A stretch of DNA of 7,193 bases from JBQLZQ01 sp052168355. GTDB taxonomy: Bacteria > Pseudomonadota > Alphaproteobacteria > DSM-16000 > Inquilinaceae. The first letter of the stretch is position 1; every line of letters begins with the position of its first letter. Shown here piece after piece: positions 5,781-7,193 of the stretch. Location: positions 1 to 7,193 of the forward strand of contig JBQLZQ010000037.1 in assembly GCA_052168355.1 (NCBI GenBank), written 5' to 3'. A program made the position numbers and the translations under genes. The notes under the pieces are model-generated. The model searched no databases. It was not told where the DNA came from and saw only the letters and a program-made list of their open reading frames with translations.

Positions 5781-7193
5781 ATGCCGTCATCGCTTCACCC
5801 CGTCAGACGGGCCCTTCTGTCGGTCCACGACAAGGCCGGCCTGGTCGACTTCGCCCGTGCCCTGGTCCGGTCCGGCGTCGAAATCCTGTCCACCGGCGGT
5901 TCCGCCCGGACCCTGACCGAGGCCGGCCTGCCGGTCACGGAGGTGTCCGATCACACCGGCTTTCCGGAGATCATGGACGGGCGGGTCAAGACCCTGCACC
6001 CACGGATCCATGGCGGGCTGCTCGGCCGGCGCGACGATCCGGCCCACCGCGCGGCGATGGAAGAGCACGGCATCCCCGGCATCGACCTGCTGGTGTCCAA
6101 CCTCTACCCATTCGAGGCTACGGTGGCGTCTGGCGCCGATGAAGACGCCTGTATCGAACAGATCGACATCGGCGGTCCGGCGATGATCCGGGCCGCGGCC
6201 AAGAACCATGCCTTTGTCGCCGTGGTCACGGACCCCGCGGACTATCGGGCCGTGCTGGACGAGATGGCGGCCAAGGGCGGCGCCACGACGCTGACCCTGC
6301 GCCGCCGGCTGGCCGCCGCCGCCTATGCGCGGACGGCCGCCTACGATGCCGCCGTGTCCGGTTGGTTCGCCGGCGTGCTGGGCGACGCCCTGCCACCGCG
6401 CCTGACGGTGGCCGCAACCCGGACCGAAAGCCTGCGCTATGGCGAGAACCCGCATCAGAGGGCGGCCCTCTACCGAACCGGCGCCGCGCGGCCGGGCGTG
6501 GCCGCCGCCCGCCAGATCCAGGGCAAGCCGCTCAGCTTCAACAACCTCAACGACGCCGACGCGGCCTTCGAGCTGGTGGCCGAATTCGACCGGCCGGCGG
6601 TGGTCATCGTCAAGCACGCCAACCCCTGCGGCGTCGCCCTGGACGACGATCTGGCGGCCGCCTACGCCAAGGCCCTGGCGTGCGATCCGGTCAGCGCCTT
6701 TGGCGGCATCGTCGCGGTCAACCGGACACTGGACGAGGCCATCGCTTCCGCCATCGCCGGAATCTTCTGCGAGGTGGTGATCGCGCCCGACGCCGATGCC
6801 AAGGCGCGGGCGGTGCTGGCGGGGAAGAAGAACCTGCGCCTGCTGCTGACCGGCGCCATGCCCGACCCGGCGGCGACCGGGCTGACCGTGCGCACCATCG
6901 CCGGCGGTCTTCTGGTCCAGGACCGCGATGCCGGCCGCATCGCGCCGGCGGATCTCAAGGTCGTGACGCGGCGGGCGCCGACGGCGGCGGAACGGGACGA
7001 TCTGCTGTTCGCCTTTTCGGTGTGCAAGCACGTCAAATCCAACGCCATCGTCTACGCCAGGGGCGGCGCCACCGTCGGCATCGGGGCCGGTCAGATGAGC
7101 CGCGTCGACAGCGCCCGCATCGCGGCGCTGAAGGCCGTCGACGCGGCATCGGCGGACGGCGCGGCGGACCCGGCAACGCGGGGTTCCGTGGTC
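5781..7193 (+). CDS. purH: Bifunctional AICAR transformylase / IMP cyclohydrolase PurH, 3' end cut by window
   Basis: 471 residues are visible from the ATG at 5781, and the frame is open to the last base. PurH is usually about 525-530 residues, so roughly the last 55 lie outside the window, which ends at GSVV, normally followed by the SDAFFPFxDG region. The enzyme catalyses the last two steps of de novo purine synthesis: formylation of AICAR by 10-formyl-THF, then ring closure to IMP. The N-terminal MGS-like cyclohydrolase domain (about 1-145) shows ALLSVHDKAGL (11-21), STGGSARTL (37-45) and GRVKTLHPRIHGGLL (67-81, with K70). The transformylase domain shows RYGENPHQ (219-226), the SFNNLND substrate-binding segment and the catalytic pair K278-H279 in VKHANPCG. 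No strong Shine-Dalgarno sequence precedes the start; it is chosen because homology to the family begins within about 10 residues. The frame is uninterrupted, so the gene looks functional. Confidence 0.96.
   Translation, partial: MPSSLHPVRRALLSVHDKAGLVDFARALVRSGVEILSTGGSARTLTEAGLPVTEVSDHTGFPEIMDGRVKTLHPRIHGGLLGRRDDPAHRAAMEEHGIPGIDLLVSNLYPFEATVASGADEDACIEQIDIGGPAMIRAAAKNHAFVAVVTDPADYRAVLDEMAAKGGATTLTLRRRLAAAAYARTAAYDAAVSGWFAGVLGDALPPRLTVAATRTESLRYGENPHQRAALYRTGAARPGVAAARQIQGKPLSFNNLNDADAAFELVAEFDRPAVVIVKHANPCGVALDDDLAAAYAKALACDPVSAFGGIVAVNRTLDEAIASAIAGIFCEVVIAPDADAKARAVLAGKKNLRLLLTGAMPDPAATGLTVRTIAGGLLVQDRDAGRIAPADLKVVTRRAPTAAERDDLLFAFSVCKHVKSNAIVYARGGATVGIGAGQMSRVDSARIAALKAVDAASADGAADPATRGSVV

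Noticed and set aside
5787..7031. 414-codon open frame on the minus strand opposite purH
   Set aside because: The plus strand holds an uninterrupted purH with catalytic motifs in order; the antisense translation is compositionally biased and matches nothing recognisable.

Overview
The window is about 7.2 kb of high-GC bacterial DNA, roughly 70% GC by eye, with strong G/C preference at third codon positions. Gene content and order (a DUF1674/SdhAF4-like gene divergent from htpX, then rsmB, rpe, a heparinase II/III-family gene and purH) are those expected of an alphaproteobacterium, most likely a Rhodospirillales-like one. That placement is inferred from gene order and protein motifs, not from a database search.

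Layout. Positions 6-43 hold a perfect 38-bp palindrome just beyond the 3' end of a small minus-strand gene (52-300) of the DUF1674/SDHAF4 family. After a short divergent intergenic gap, plus-strand genes follow: htpX (375-1226, membrane zinc protease), rsmB (1289-2602, 16S rRNA m5C methyltransferase), rpe (2622-3299, ribulose-phosphate 3-epimerase) and a heparinase II/III-like protein (3303-4964). Gaps of 62, 19 and 3 nt suggest that these four are co-transcribed. A phd-vapC type toxin-antitoxin pair follows (5034-5294 and 5287-5703, overlapping by 8 nt), with its own candidate promoter and inverted-repeat operator. The window ends inside purH (5781 to beyond 7193), which is open to the last base and lacks only about the last 55 residues of the usual protein.

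How the parts relate. Most of the window is housekeeping: membrane protein quality control, rRNA modification, pentose-phosphate metabolism and the last two steps of IMP synthesis. The heparinase-like gene is the one chromosomal gene here whose role is unclear. The toxin-antitoxin pair looks like a small accessory insertion between the heparinase-like gene and purH. A candidate promoter just upstream of purH could let that essential gene be transcribed independently of the inserted pair.

I see no undescribed multi-gene system. The items most worth a second look are the long perfect palindrome, the inserted toxin-antitoxin module with its operator, and the leaderless heparinase-family protein coupled to rpe. 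No tRNA, rRNA, CRISPR array, insertion sequence or gene-free stretch longer than 300 bases is visible.
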